The notes beneath the pieces are model-generated. The model worked only from the letters and a program-made list of their open reading frames with translations. It ran no database searches and was not told the DNA's origin. Below, piece by piece: positions 9,088 through 16,061 of a stretch of DNA of 38,455 bases; the first letter of the stretch is position 1; every line of letters begins with the position of its first letter. The position numbers were made by a program, and so were the translations under genes. This stretch comes from Nonomuraea turkmeniaca (GTDB lineage: Bacteria > Actinomycetota > Actinomycetes > Streptosporangiales > Streptosporangiaceae): positions 1 through 38,455 of the forward strand of contig NZ_VCKY01000092.1 in NCBI RefSeq assembly GCF_005889735.1, written 5' to 3'.

Positions 9088-9537
9088 ATGAACGAAATCA
9101 GTCGACGCGATGAGGTCTCGCTTTCGGGCGCCGCCCTGCGTGGCGCCCCTTGGAAGACCGCCGCCATCGGCGGCGGCGCCGTGTCCGCGGTCAGCTTCGG
9201 TATGGGGGCGCTCACGGGCAGCGGTGATCTGGTGTGGGCGCTGGGTCTCGGCATCAGCCTGTTCACCCTGATCGCCGCGATCGGAGCGGTGTCCAAGCCG
9301 AACGAGGGCGACCGGGTGACCCGCCAGGCCCGCCTGTGGTCGCTGCAGCACCCGTGGAAGTTCGCGCTGCTGCCCGCGGGCATCACGGCGGTGCTGGACT
9401 ACCCGGTGCAGCTGGTGCTGGACGGCGAAGGGGTGTTCGGCTCGGCTGTGGACGCGCTGTGGCACGGCGCGCTGGTCTACCTGATCGCCAGCATTCTGAC
9501 GCTCACGATGCGGGGCCGGGCGCGCTCCGCCCGGTGA
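9088..9537 (+). CDS. Small membrane protein, unknown function
   Basis: 149 aa. I do not recognise the family. About four hydrophobic segments are visible (approximately 24-42, 47-65, 91-109 and 122-140), with short charged loops and an Arg-rich C-terminal tail (MRGRARSAR). No catalytic motif or signal peptidase site stands out. It is divergent from the GNAT gene, 75 bp away, and convergent with the VOC gene. The ATG at 9088 lacks a strong Shine-Dalgarno. Likely an integral inner-membrane protein. Confidence 0.75.
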   Translation: MNEISRRDEVSLSGAALRGAPWKTAAIGGGAVSAVSFGMGALTGSGDLVWALGLGISLFTLIAAIGAVSKPNEGDRVTRQARLWSLQHPWKFALLPAGITAVLDYPVQLVLDGEGVFGSAVDALWHGALVYLIASILTLTMRGRARSAR

Positions 9538-9550
9538 CCCGCATACGTCC

Positions 9551-9937
9551 TCAGGCGGTCGCCGTCTCCCGCTCGGCCTGGCTCCGGCACACGCAGAACT
9601 CGTTGCCCTCGGGGTCGAGCATCGTCACCCAGCCGCTGCCGTCGGGCTGGCGCCGATCGTCGTGAACGGTCGCGCCCAGCCCGATGAGCCTCTCGACCTC
9701 CTCGTCCCTGGTCCTGCCCGCGGTCCCGTTGACGTCGACGTGGACCCGGTTCTTGACGGTCTTTCCCTCCGGCACGCGGATGAACAGCAGGAACGGGTCG
9801 CGCTCGGTCCGCAACATCACCTCGTCGTCGCCCGGCTTGTCCCCCTCTCCCAGGGGCAGCCCGGTGGCCTTGCTCCACCAGCTCGCGATCTCGTACGGGT
9901 CAGCCGCGTCGAACGTGACGGCGTGGATCTCGATCAT
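9551..9937 (-). CDS. VOC (glyoxalase/bleomycin-resistance-fold) family protein
   Basis: 128 aa when started at the ATG at 9937; an in-frame TTG at 9949 would add four residues. Two beta-alpha-beta-beta-beta modules are recognisable. The first is IHAVTFDAADPYEIASWW, and the second contains VHVDVN and ends in MLDPEGNEFCVC, the typical 'DPxGNxF' close of glyoxalase-like proteins. The pattern fits the actinobacterial 'glyoxalase-like domain' group, often annotated as lyase or resistance protein without proof. Metal ligands are not obvious beyond the His of VHVDVN and the terminal Glu. Substrate unknown. Confidence 0.85.
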   Translation of the reverse strand: MIEIHAVTFDAADPYEIASWWSKATGLPLGEGDKPGDDEVMLRTERDPFLLFIRVPEGKTVKNRVHVDVNGTAGRTRDEEVERLIGLGATVHDDRRQPDGSGWVTMLDPEGNEFCVCRSQAERETATA

Positions 9938-9968
9938 GGGGATACCCAACCCGACACCACCAAAGACG

Positions 9969-10790
9969 TCAAGCCGGTTTCGGATCCCACCAGATGGTGA
10001 CCCACCGATCGCGCGGCACCGGCCACATGCCGAGCTCCAGCACCGTCGCGGCCACTTCCGCCGCCCTCGACGGATCGAGGCAGACCCGCCGGCAGGCGCT
10101 CTCCGCCAGCTCCTCCAGCGACGTGAAACGTTCCAGGGGGGCCTCTCGTTCCTCCACCTGGACGGGGTAGCCCAGCGCCGCCGCCAGCGCCACGCAGTCC
10201 TCCGCGATCGGCCGCACCGGCCTGCTCACCCCGTGGAAGTGTTCCCACAACGGCGTCATCCAGCTCATGGGATGCCGGTGCGGCAGCTCCAGCACCACCC
10301 GGCCGCGCGTGCGCGCGTCGAGCGCCCGCAGGAAGCCGTCCAGGTCGGGGACGTTGTAGACCACGTGGGCGGAGATGGAGACGTCGGCCACCGGCACCCG
10401 GTCCGCCACGTCCGGCCAGCGGCCCTCGACCGTCGTGACCGGCACGCCGAGCTTGTCAGCCCTGAGCGTGAGCCCCTCCAGCATCCGAGCCGAGGTGTCC
10501 ACCGCGTAGAGATGGCCGATGCGCCGGGCCAGCGGCAACGAGGACGCGCCGGGTCCCGACCCCACATCAAGGAGCGTGCCCTGGTCGGGCAGGGCCTCGG
10601 CCAGGCGGGTCATCGTGGGTCCGTCGTCCGGCTCGGCCAGCGCCCGATCGGTACGCGTGCCGAAGCGCTCCGGCGAATGGCTCCACGGATCCGCGGGCGC
10701 CTTTGCCAGGATTTCCTCCGGGATGGCCCAGGATTCCAGTCGCTCCCGCCATCGGGTGACGAGTTCTTCGGCGTCCATGGAGACGAGCAT
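9969..10790 (-). CDS. Class I SAM-dependent methyltransferase
   Basis: 273 aa from the ATG at 10790. Motif I LLDVGSGPG (73-81) is the SAM-binding glycine loop. It is followed by an acidic strand end (LYAVDTSARML), a DVSISAHVVYNVPDLDGFLRAL stretch typical of motif II/III, and LELPHRHPMSWM near the active-site face. No Shine-Dalgarno decides between the ATGs at 10799, 10790 and 10778, and the open frame extends to 10883 without a plausible start. It is divergent from the acyl-CoA dehydrogenase gene, and the 91-bp gap holds palindromes that could control both. Methyl acceptor unknown. Confidence 0.85.
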   Translation of the reverse strand: MLVSMDAEELVTRWRERLESWAIPEEILAKAPADPWSHSPERFGTRTDRALAEPDDGPTMTRLAEALPDQGTLLDVGSGPGASSLPLARRIGHLYAVDTSARMLEGLTLRADKLGVPVTTVEGRWPDVADRVPVADVSISAHVVYNVPDLDGFLRALDARTRGRVVLELPHRHPMSWMTPLWEHFHGVSRPVRPIAEDCVALAAALGYPVQVEEREAPLERFTSLEELAESACRRVCLDPSRAAEVAATVLELGMWPVPRDRWVTIWWDPKPA

Positions 10791-10808
10791 GCCATGCATA
10801 GCCGGGGT

Positions 10809-10849
10809 TACCCGCGGGTAGCATTTCAGAGTAAGGTTACTCCCCAGTA
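10809..10849. promoter_or_regulatory. Cluster of palindromic operator candidates before fadE
   Basis: Three dyads lie in 41 bp: a perfect 12-bp palindrome TACCCGCGGGTA (10809-10820), a 6+2+6 dyad GAGTAAGGTTACTC (10829-10842), and a 4+4+4 dyad TACTCCCCAGTA (10838-10849) overlapping it. They sit 33-73 bp in front of the acyl-CoA dehydrogenase start, in the gap shared with the divergent methyltransferase. The TTAC/GTAA half-sites resemble operators of TetR-type fatty-acid regulators in actinobacteria; that link is inference. Confidence 0.5.
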
Positions 10850-10881
10850 CACACGCCCTCGGTTCAAGGAGATCTACACCC

Positions 10882-12687
10882 ATGGGCCACTACAAGAGCA
10901 ACGTTCGTGACCTCGAATTCAACCTCTTCGAGGTCTTCGGGCGCCGCGAGATCCTCGGCACAGGGCCCTTTGCGGAAGTGGACGAGGATGTCGCGCGCAG
11001 CATCCTCGAAGAGGTCAACCGGCTGGCCACCGGCGTCCTCGCCGACTCCTTCGAGGAAGGCGACAGGAACCCTCCCGTCTTCGACCCGGCGACTGCCAGC
11101 GTCAAGATCCCCGAGGGCTTCAAGAAGTCGTTCAAGGCGCTGGTCGACGGCGGCTGGGCGCATCTCGACCTGCCTGTCGAGCTGGGCGGCCCCGGCATCC
11201 CGCGGACCCTGGCCTGGGCGACGGCCGAGATGGTGCTGGGCGCGAACCCGGCGCTCTACATGTACGCCGCCGGCCCCAACTTCGCCTACACGCTGTGGAA
11301 GGTGGGCACCCCGGAGCAGAAGCGCTTCGCCGAGTTGGCCATCGAGCGCAGCTGGGGCGCCACCATGGTGCTCACCGAGCCGGACGCCGGCTCCGACGTG
11401 GGCGCCGGGCGGGCGAAGGCGGTGCGGCAGCCTGACGGCACCTGGCACATCGAGGGCGTCAAGCGCTTCATCACCAGCGCCGAGCACGACATGTCCGAGA
11501 ACATCTTCCACCTCGTCCTGGCCCGCCCCGAGGGGCACGGCGCCGGCACCAAGGGGCTGTCCATGTTCCTGGTGCCGAAGTACCACGTGGACCTGGAGAC
11601 CGGCGAGCTCGGCGAGCGCAACGGCGTCTACGTCACGAACGTCGAGAAGAAGATGGGCCTGAAGGTCTCCACGACCTGCGAGCTGACGTTCGGCGAGCGG
11701 CACCCGGCGGTCGGCTGGCTGGTCGGCGAAGTGCACGAGGGCATCAAGCAGATGTTCCTCGTGATCGAGCACGCCCGCATGATGGTCGGCACCAAGGCCA
11801 TCGCCACGCTGTCCACCGGTTACCTGAACGCCCTCGAGTACGCCAAGAGCCGGGTCCAGGGCGCGGACCTGACGAAGATGACGGACAAGACGGCGCCGCG
11901 CGTGACCATCACCCATCACCCGGACGTACGTCGCGAGCTCATGCTGCAGAAGGCGTACGCGGAGGGCATGCGGGCCCTGGTCCTCTACACGGCCACGTTC
12001 CAGGACGCCATCCTGATCGACCCCGACGACCGGCACGCGCACGCGATGAACGACCTGCTGCTGCCGATCGTCAAGGGCGTCGGCTCCGAGCGGTCGTACG
12101 AGCTGCTCTCCCGCTCCCTGCAGACCCTGGGCGGCTCGGGTTACCTGCAGGAGTACCCGATCGAGCAGTACATCCGCGACGCCAAGATCGACTCCCTGTA
12201 CGAGGGCACGACCGCCATCCAGGGTCTCGACCTGTTCTTCAGGAAGATCCTGCGGAACCAGGGCGCGGCGATCGGCTCGCTGATCGGCGAGATCAACGAG
12301 TTCGCCGGCTCCGAGGCGGGCAACGGCCGGCTCAAGGAGGAGCGCAAGCTGCTCGCCGAGGCCGCCGCCGAGGTCAAGGCCATGGGCGACACCATGGCGG
12401 GCTGGGCGCTCGGCTCGCTGGAGAACCCGGCCGAGGTCTACAAGGTGGGCCTCAACACCACCAGGTTCCTGCTGGGGCTGGGCGACCTGGTGATCGGCTG
12501 GCTGCTGCTGCGCCAGGCCGAGGTGGCGCTGGCCAAGCTGAACGACGGTGAGGACCCGTTCTACCTGGGCAAGGTCGGCGCGGCTTCGTTCTTCGCCAAG
12601 ACCGTGCTGCCCAGGCTGGCCGCCGAGCGGCGGGTGCTCGCCGCCACCGGTCAGGAGCTGATGGAGCTGCCCGAAGAGGCCTTCTAG
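10882..12687 (+). CDS. Acyl-CoA dehydrogenase, FadE5-like
   Basis: 601-aa flavoenzyme catalysing the first alpha,beta-dehydrogenation step of fatty-acid beta-oxidation. It is longer than the usual 380-400 aa and matches the large FadE5/AcdB type with extra N- and C-terminal helices. The FAD/acyl-CoA segment MVLTEPDAGSDVG lies at about 164-176, and the putative catalytic base is Glu441 in SLYEGTTAIQGLD, the position of the FadE5 base. A strong AAGGAG (10866-10871) precedes the ATG at 10882. It is a single-gene transcript with an intrinsic terminator 11 bp after the stop. Regulation is probably through the palindromes upstream. Confidence 0.94.
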   Translation: MGHYKSNVRDLEFNLFEVFGRREILGTGPFAEVDEDVARSILEEVNRLATGVLADSFEEGDRNPPVFDPATASVKIPEGFKKSFKALVDGGWAHLDLPVELGGPGIPRTLAWATAEMVLGANPALYMYAAGPNFAYTLWKVGTPEQKRFAELAIERSWGATMVLTEPDAGSDVGAGRAKAVRQPDGTWHIEGVKRFITSAEHDMSENIFHLVLARPEGHGAGTKGLSMFLVPKYHVDLETGELGERNGVYVTNVEKKMGLKVSTTCELTFGERHPAVGWLVGEVHEGIKQMFLVIEHARMMVGTKAIATLSTGYLNALEYAKSRVQGADLTKMTDKTAPRVTITHHPDVRRELMLQKAYAEGMRALVLYTATFQDAILIDPDDRHAHAMNDLLLPIVKGVGSERSYELLSRSLQTLGGSGYLQEYPIEQYIRDAKIDSLYEGTTAIQGLDLFFRKILRNQGAAIGSLIGEINEFAGSEAGNGRLKEERKLLAEAAAEVKAMGDTMAGWALGSLENPAEVYKVGLNTTRFLLGLGDLVIGWLLLRQAEVALAKLNDGEDPFYLGKVGAASFFAKTVLPRLAAERRVLAATGQELMELPEEAF

Positions 12688-12698
12688 TTCGAACACCC

Positions 12699-12730
12699 AC
12701 AGAACGCCCGCCCTCGTGCGGGCGTTCTGT
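12699..12730 (+). terminator. Intrinsic-type terminator hairpin after fadE
   Basis: A perfect 13-bp stem (ACAGAACGCCCGC at 12699-12711, with its complement at 12718-12730) encloses a 6-base loop, 11 bases after the acyl-CoA dehydrogenase stop. It is GC-rich with only a weak T content downstream, as is usual for high-GC actinobacteria. Confidence 0.85.
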
Positions 12731-12765
12731 CGTAAAAGGACACAGCCGGTGGGGCTCACGGCGAG

Positions 12766-12777
12766 TACGTTCGCGGC
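12766..12777 (+). promoter_or_regulatory. Candidate leaderless promoter of the MBL-fold hydrolase
   Basis: TACGTT (12766-12771) fits TANNNT and is exactly six bases before the ATG at 12778, and no Shine-Dalgarno is present. This has the same geometry as the elements at 393 and 6041. Confidence 0.35.
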
Positions 12778-13716
12778 ATGAGCTCTTCCGCGCACGACCA
12801 TCCTTTGCCACCGCCGCGGGTCGAAGAGGTCTCCGACGGCGTCTACGCCTACATCCAGCCCGACGGGAGCTGGTGGATCAACAACACCGGTTTCCTGACC
12901 GGGCGGCGCGGTGTGATCTGCGTCGACGCCTGCTCGACCGAGCGCCGCACGCGTCAGTTCCGCGAGGCCGTCTCCACGGTCAGCGACCGGCCGATCACCA
13001 CGCTCGTCAACACGCACCACCACGGCGACCACACGTTCGGCAACTGGTTGTTCCCCGAGGCCACGATCGTCGGGCACGAGGGCGTGCGGGCCCAGATCCT
13101 CGCCGACGGCCCGCCCACGTACCTCGCCGCGTGGTCGCCCGACGTGGACTGGGGTGCGATGGAGCTGACGCCGCCGTTCCTCACCTTCACCGACGGGGTC
13201 ACCGTGCACTCCGACGACCTGCGCTGCGAGGTCAGGCACGTGGGCATGGCGGCGCACACGACCAACGACTCGTACGTGTGGATCCCGGAGCGGCGGTTGC
13301 TGTTCGCCGGCGATCTGGTCTTCAACGGCGGCACGCCGTTCGTGCTGATGGGCTCGGTCGCGGGCGCGATCGAGGCGCTCGGGCGGCTCAGGGAGCTCGA
13401 GGCGGAGACGATCGTGCCGGGGCACGGCGGAGTATGCGGTCCTGGGGTGTACGACCGGGTCGAGAGTTACCTGAGATTCGTCCAGGAGACCGCGAGGCGC
13501 GGCAAGGAGGCCGGGCTGTCGCCGCTGGACGCGGCCAGGGAGACCGACCTCGGCGAGTGGGGCGAGTTGCTGGACTCCGAACGCATCGTGGGCAACCTGC
13601 ACCGGGCCTACGCGGAGCTCGACGGGCGGCCGCTCGGCGCGCCGATCGACCTTGCCACCGCCGTGCTCGAAATGATCACTTACAACGACGGCCGGCCGCT
13701 GTCGTGTTTGGCTTGA
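12778..13716 (+). CDS. MBL-fold metallo-hydrolase
   Basis: 312-aa metallo-beta-lactamase-fold enzyme. The dinuclear-zinc motif THHHGDH spans residues 79-85 (His80, His82, Asp84, His85 as ligands). Further ligands are likely His161 in GMAAHTTND, the Asp of LLFAGDLVFNGGTP and the His of IVPGHGG. The order and spacing fit the family. It resembles the alkyl-sulfatase/cyclase-like MBL group seen in polyketide and hydrolase contexts rather than true beta-lactamases, and it has no signal peptide. The C-terminal about 80 residues form a helical tail. It stands alone between the fadE terminator and a small membrane gene. Substrate unknown. Confidence 0.9.
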   Translation: MSSSAHDHPLPPPRVEEVSDGVYAYIQPDGSWWINNTGFLTGRRGVICVDACSTERRTRQFREAVSTVSDRPITTLVNTHHHGDHTFGNWLFPEATIVGHEGVRAQILADGPPTYLAAWSPDVDWGAMELTPPFLTFTDGVTVHSDDLRCEVRHVGMAAHTTNDSYVWIPERRLLFAGDLVFNGGTPFVLMGSVAGAIEALGRLRELEAETIVPGHGGVCGPGVYDRVESYLRFVQETARRGKEAGLSPLDAARETDLGEWGELLDSERIVGNLHRAYAELDGRPLGAPIDLATAVLEMITYNDGRPLSCLA

Positions 13717-13780
13717 TGGGTGTGATCACCGTTACGCGGGTATGACCGTCGGCATACTCGCCATTTGCCTGGAGGTCGTC

Positions 13781-14005
13781 ATGGGTGTCGGGGTCAGCAT
13801 CTTCTTCCTCACGCTCGGCGCCATCCTGAGGTTCGCGATCGAGCCGGACGTCTTCGGCCCGGCTGTTCACATGGACGTCGTCGGCGTCATCTTCATGATC
13901 GTCGGCGGCGCGGGCATTGTGCTGAGCATCGTGCTGGCCCCGAGGCGGGGCCGCACCTCCGACGACCGCCTGATGCACCGGGAGAACAACCCGCCGGAGA
14001 TCTAG
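13781..14005 (+). CDS. Small two-helix membrane protein (DUF6458-like)
   Basis: 74 aa from the ATG at 13781, chosen because GGAGG lies just upstream (13771-13775); an earlier in-frame ATG at 13742 lacks this. Two hydrophobic helices (about 4-17 and 32-50) surround a short polar segment, and the tail is charged (PRRGRTSDDRLMHRENNPPEI). It looks like the small actinobacterial membrane family recalled as DUF6458. It overlaps the convergent Dabb gene by 4 bp. No function is known. Confidence 0.75.
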   Translation: MGVGVSIFFLTLGAILRFAIEPDVFGPAVHMDVVGVIFMIVGGAGIVLSIVLAPRRGRTSDDRLMHRENNPPEI

Positions 14006-14295
14006 ACGCTCAGCTGCACGGCTGCCCGCGTCGCCAGGATGGGCTTGATGTGCTGGGCGATCACGGCCTGGTGCTGCGGGTGGTCGCGGTAGACCAGGTA
14101 GTCCTCGACGCTGTCGAAGTCGGCCACCACCGCGTAGTCGTGATTGCCCTGGTTGATGCCCGCGTCCGGGCCCACCGTGTAGGAGCGCAGCTCGGGAATG
14201 GCGCCGGGCAGTTTGCGCAGCTCGGCCGTCACCGTGGCCTTCTGCTCGTCGGTCGCGTCCTCGGTCCACGTGAACAGCACGATGTGGCGAATCAT
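14002..14295 (-). CDS. Dabb family (stress-responsive A/B barrel) protein
   Basis: 97 aa. It opens with MIRHIVLFTW and has the beta-alpha-beta-beta-alpha-beta layout of the dimeric A/B barrel family, with HDYAVVADFDSVEDYLVYRDHPQHQ as the typical second half and an HxxxH-like histidine cluster near 76-86. Members bind or transform diverse small molecules, and many have no known activity. It is divergent from the Nudix gene, so the inverted repeat at 14328-14354 lies in their shared upstream region. Confidence 0.88.
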   Translation of the reverse strand: MIRHIVLFTWTEDATDEQKATVTAELRKLPGAIPELRSYTVGPDAGINQGNHDYAVVADFDSVEDYLVYRDHPQHQAVIAQHIKPILATRAAVQLSV

Positions 14296-14327
14296 GCGGC
14301 AACCCTATCGACATTCCTTCATGGGTC

Positions 14328-14354
14328 GAGTTATTCTCAGCATGAGATTGACTC
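14328..14354. promoter_or_regulatory. Inverted repeat between Dabb and Nudix genes, candidate operator
   Basis: GAGTTATTCTCA (14328-14339), a 3-base spacer GCA and TGAGATTGACTC (14343-14354) pair at 10 of 12 positions. It is 57 bp before the Nudix start and 33 bp upstream of the Dabb start. Because the Nudix protein looks like the NrtR regulator family, autoregulation through this site is a reasonable guess. I could not match it to a recalled NrtR consensus. Confidence 0.5.
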
Positions 14355-14410
14355 AGATAGAGAAGGACGTGCTTCCGTGGAGGATTTCCTGACTGTGCGA
14401 TGGCGATCTC

Positions 14411-15145
14411 ATGCCGGCTTCTGAGCCCGCTGAGTACAACCCGCGGCACTACGCCCCGGTCGCGGTGACGGTCGACGTGGTGGCCCTGACCATCCGCGAC
14501 CGGCGGCTGCACGTTCTGATCGTCGAGCGGGGCGTGGAGCCGTACGCGGGGGCCTGGGCGCTTCCCGGTGGCTTCATCAGGCCGGACGAGGACCTGGCCG
14601 AAGCCGCGGTGCGCGAGCTGGCCGAGGAGACCGGCGTGGCCACCAGGCCGGCGCACCTCGAGCAGCTCGCCAGCTACGGCGGTCCCGGGCGGGATCCGCG
14701 GATGCGCGTGGTGTCGATCGCGTACCTGGCCTTCGCCCCCGACCTGCCCGACCCGCAGGCCGGCACGGACGCGGCGGCGGCCGTCTGGCACCCGGTGGAC
14801 GACGTGCCGCCGCTGGCCTTCGACCACACCCGCATCCTGGCCGACGGGGTCGAGCGGGCCCGGTCGAAGCTGGAGTACACGCCGCTGGCCACGGCGTTCG
14901 CAGGCGAGCTGTTCACCATCTCCGACCTGCGGCTGATCTACGAGAGCGTGTGGGGCACACCGCTGCACGCGGGCAACTTCCACCGCAAGGTCCTGTCCGT
15001 GCCCGGGTTCGTCGAGGGCACAGGACAGACCACCGAGACGGGCGGCCCCAAGGGCGGGCCGCGCGCCAAGCTCTACCGCGCCGGAGACGCGCGGCTGCTC
15101 CACCCCGCGCTGCTGCGACCGGCGCGCGAGGAGGAAATCCGATGA
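14411..15145 (+). CDS. Nudix-domain protein with C-terminal winged helix (NrtR-like)
   Basis: 244 aa. The N-terminal Nudix domain has an intact box from Gly54 to Val76 (GGFIRPDEDLAEAAVREL continuing AEETGV; Glu60, Arg68, Glu69, Glu72, Glu73), so hydrolysis of a nucleoside-diphosphate-X compound is possible. The C-terminal about 85 residues (FTISDLRLIYESVWGTPLHAGNFHRKV) match the winged helix of NrtR, the ADP-ribose-responsive repressor of NAD metabolism. The protein may be a regulator, a hydrolase, or both. It is the first gene of a tight operon: 16 bp to the vWA gene, which overlaps the PurA-like gene. No strong Shine-Dalgarno is seen before the ATG at 14411. The genes next to it are not standard NAD-biosynthesis genes. 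Confidence 0.85.
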   Translation: MPASEPAEYNPRHYAPVAVTVDVVALTIRDRRLHVLIVERGVEPYAGAWALPGGFIRPDEDLAEAAVRELAEETGVATRPAHLEQLASYGGPGRDPRMRVVSIAYLAFAPDLPDPQAGTDAAAAVWHPVDDVPPLAFDHTRILADGVERARSKLEYTPLATAFAGELFTISDLRLIYESVWGTPLHAGNFHRKVLSVPGFVEGTGQTTETGGPKGGPRAKLYRAGDARLLHPALLRPAREEEIR

Positions 15146-15161
15146 CCTTGAGGAGATCACC

Positions 15162-16061
15162 ATGGGCAGCGGAATCTGGTCCGCCGACGTCTACAGCTCG
15201 GCCGCCCGCTACCGCGCGGCCACCGGCCGCAGCGCCTTCGCCTACAGCGACGAGGGCGCCATGGCCACCCACCCCGACCTCGATCCGTACGGCATCACAC
15301 GCGAGAGCCGCGACTCGGCCGAGCACCCGAACTCGCTGGCCATCGCGGTCCTGTTCGACGTGACGGGATCCATGGGGCGGGTGCCCCGCATCCTGCAGAG
15401 CAAGCTGCCCGACCTGCTGGGGCTGCTGCTCCGCAAGGGCTACGCCACCGACCCCCAGATCATGTTCGGCGCCATCGGCGACGCCACCTGCGACCGGGCG
15501 CCGCTGCAGGTCGGGCAGTTCGAGTCCGACAACCGGATGGACGACCAGCTCGGGCTGATCCTGCTGGAAGGCGGGGGCGGCGGGCAGAAACGCGAGTCGT
15601 ACGAGCTGGCCATGTACTTCATGGCCAGGCACACCTCGATCGACTGCCACGAGAAACGGGGCAAGCGCGGCTACCTGTTCATCATCGGCGACGAGATGCC
15701 CTATCCGCGGCTGTCCGCGCGCGCGGCCAAGGACGTCATCGGAGACCGTGTGCCGGAGCGGTTGTATGTCGAGCACATCGCCGACGAGCTCCTGACGAAG
15801 TACGACACCTACTTCATCGTGCCGCGCGGGGCCAGCCACGCCGGTGACCGCGAGGTCCTGGGCATGTGGCGGCACCTGCTCGGCCAGAACGTGCTGGAGC
15901 TCGACGACCTCGGCGCCGTGTGCGAGACGATCGCGCTCACCGTCGGGCTCGGCGAGGACGCGATCGATCTGGACAGCGGGCTGGGCCACCTGTCCGAGCT
16001 GGGCTCCGGCGCGGGCGGGTCGGTGCGGCGGGCGCTCGGCCGAGGGCAGCGTCGCGGATGA
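15162..16061 (+). CDS. vWA-domain protein of the Nudix/PurA-like operon
   Basis: 299 aa, cytoplasmic, with no signal peptide or membrane helix. A von Willebrand A fold starts near residue 58. The MIDAS metal site is visible as DVTGS (66-70), with a later acidic GAIGDATCD supplying further ligands. Glycine-rich LEGGGGGQKRESYEL, the core strand GYLFIIGDEMPYP and a segment predicting late helices follow. An AGGAG lies about 8 bases before the ATG at 15162. The stop overlaps the next gene's ATG (ATGA), so stoichiometric expression with the PurA-like protein is likely. vWA proteins usually form metal-dependent protein contacts, so it could be a partner or adaptor for the PurA-like enzyme. That is inference. 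Confidence 0.82.
   Translation: MGSGIWSADVYSSAARYRAATGRSAFAYSDEGAMATHPDLDPYGITRESRDSAEHPNSLAIAVLFDVTGSMGRVPRILQSKLPDLLGLLLRKGYATDPQIMFGAIGDATCDRAPLQVGQFESDNRMDDQLGLILLEGGGGGQKRESYELAMYFMARHTSIDCHEKRGKRGYLFIIGDEMPYPRLSARAAKDVIGDRVPERLYVEHIADELLTKYDTYFIVPRGASHAGDREVLGMWRHLLGQNVLELDDLGAVCETIALTVGLGEDAIDLDSGLGHLSELGSGAGGSVRRALGRGQRRG

Noticed and set aside
10791..10883. Methyltransferase N-terminal extension to 304 residues
   Set aside because: It would run through the operator palindromes and into the fadE start with no start signal.
10864..13602. 912-codon minus-strand open frame over fadE and the MBL hydrolase
   Set aside because: Covers two well-supported genes on the other strand plus a terminator; translation is repetitive and matches no fold I recognise.
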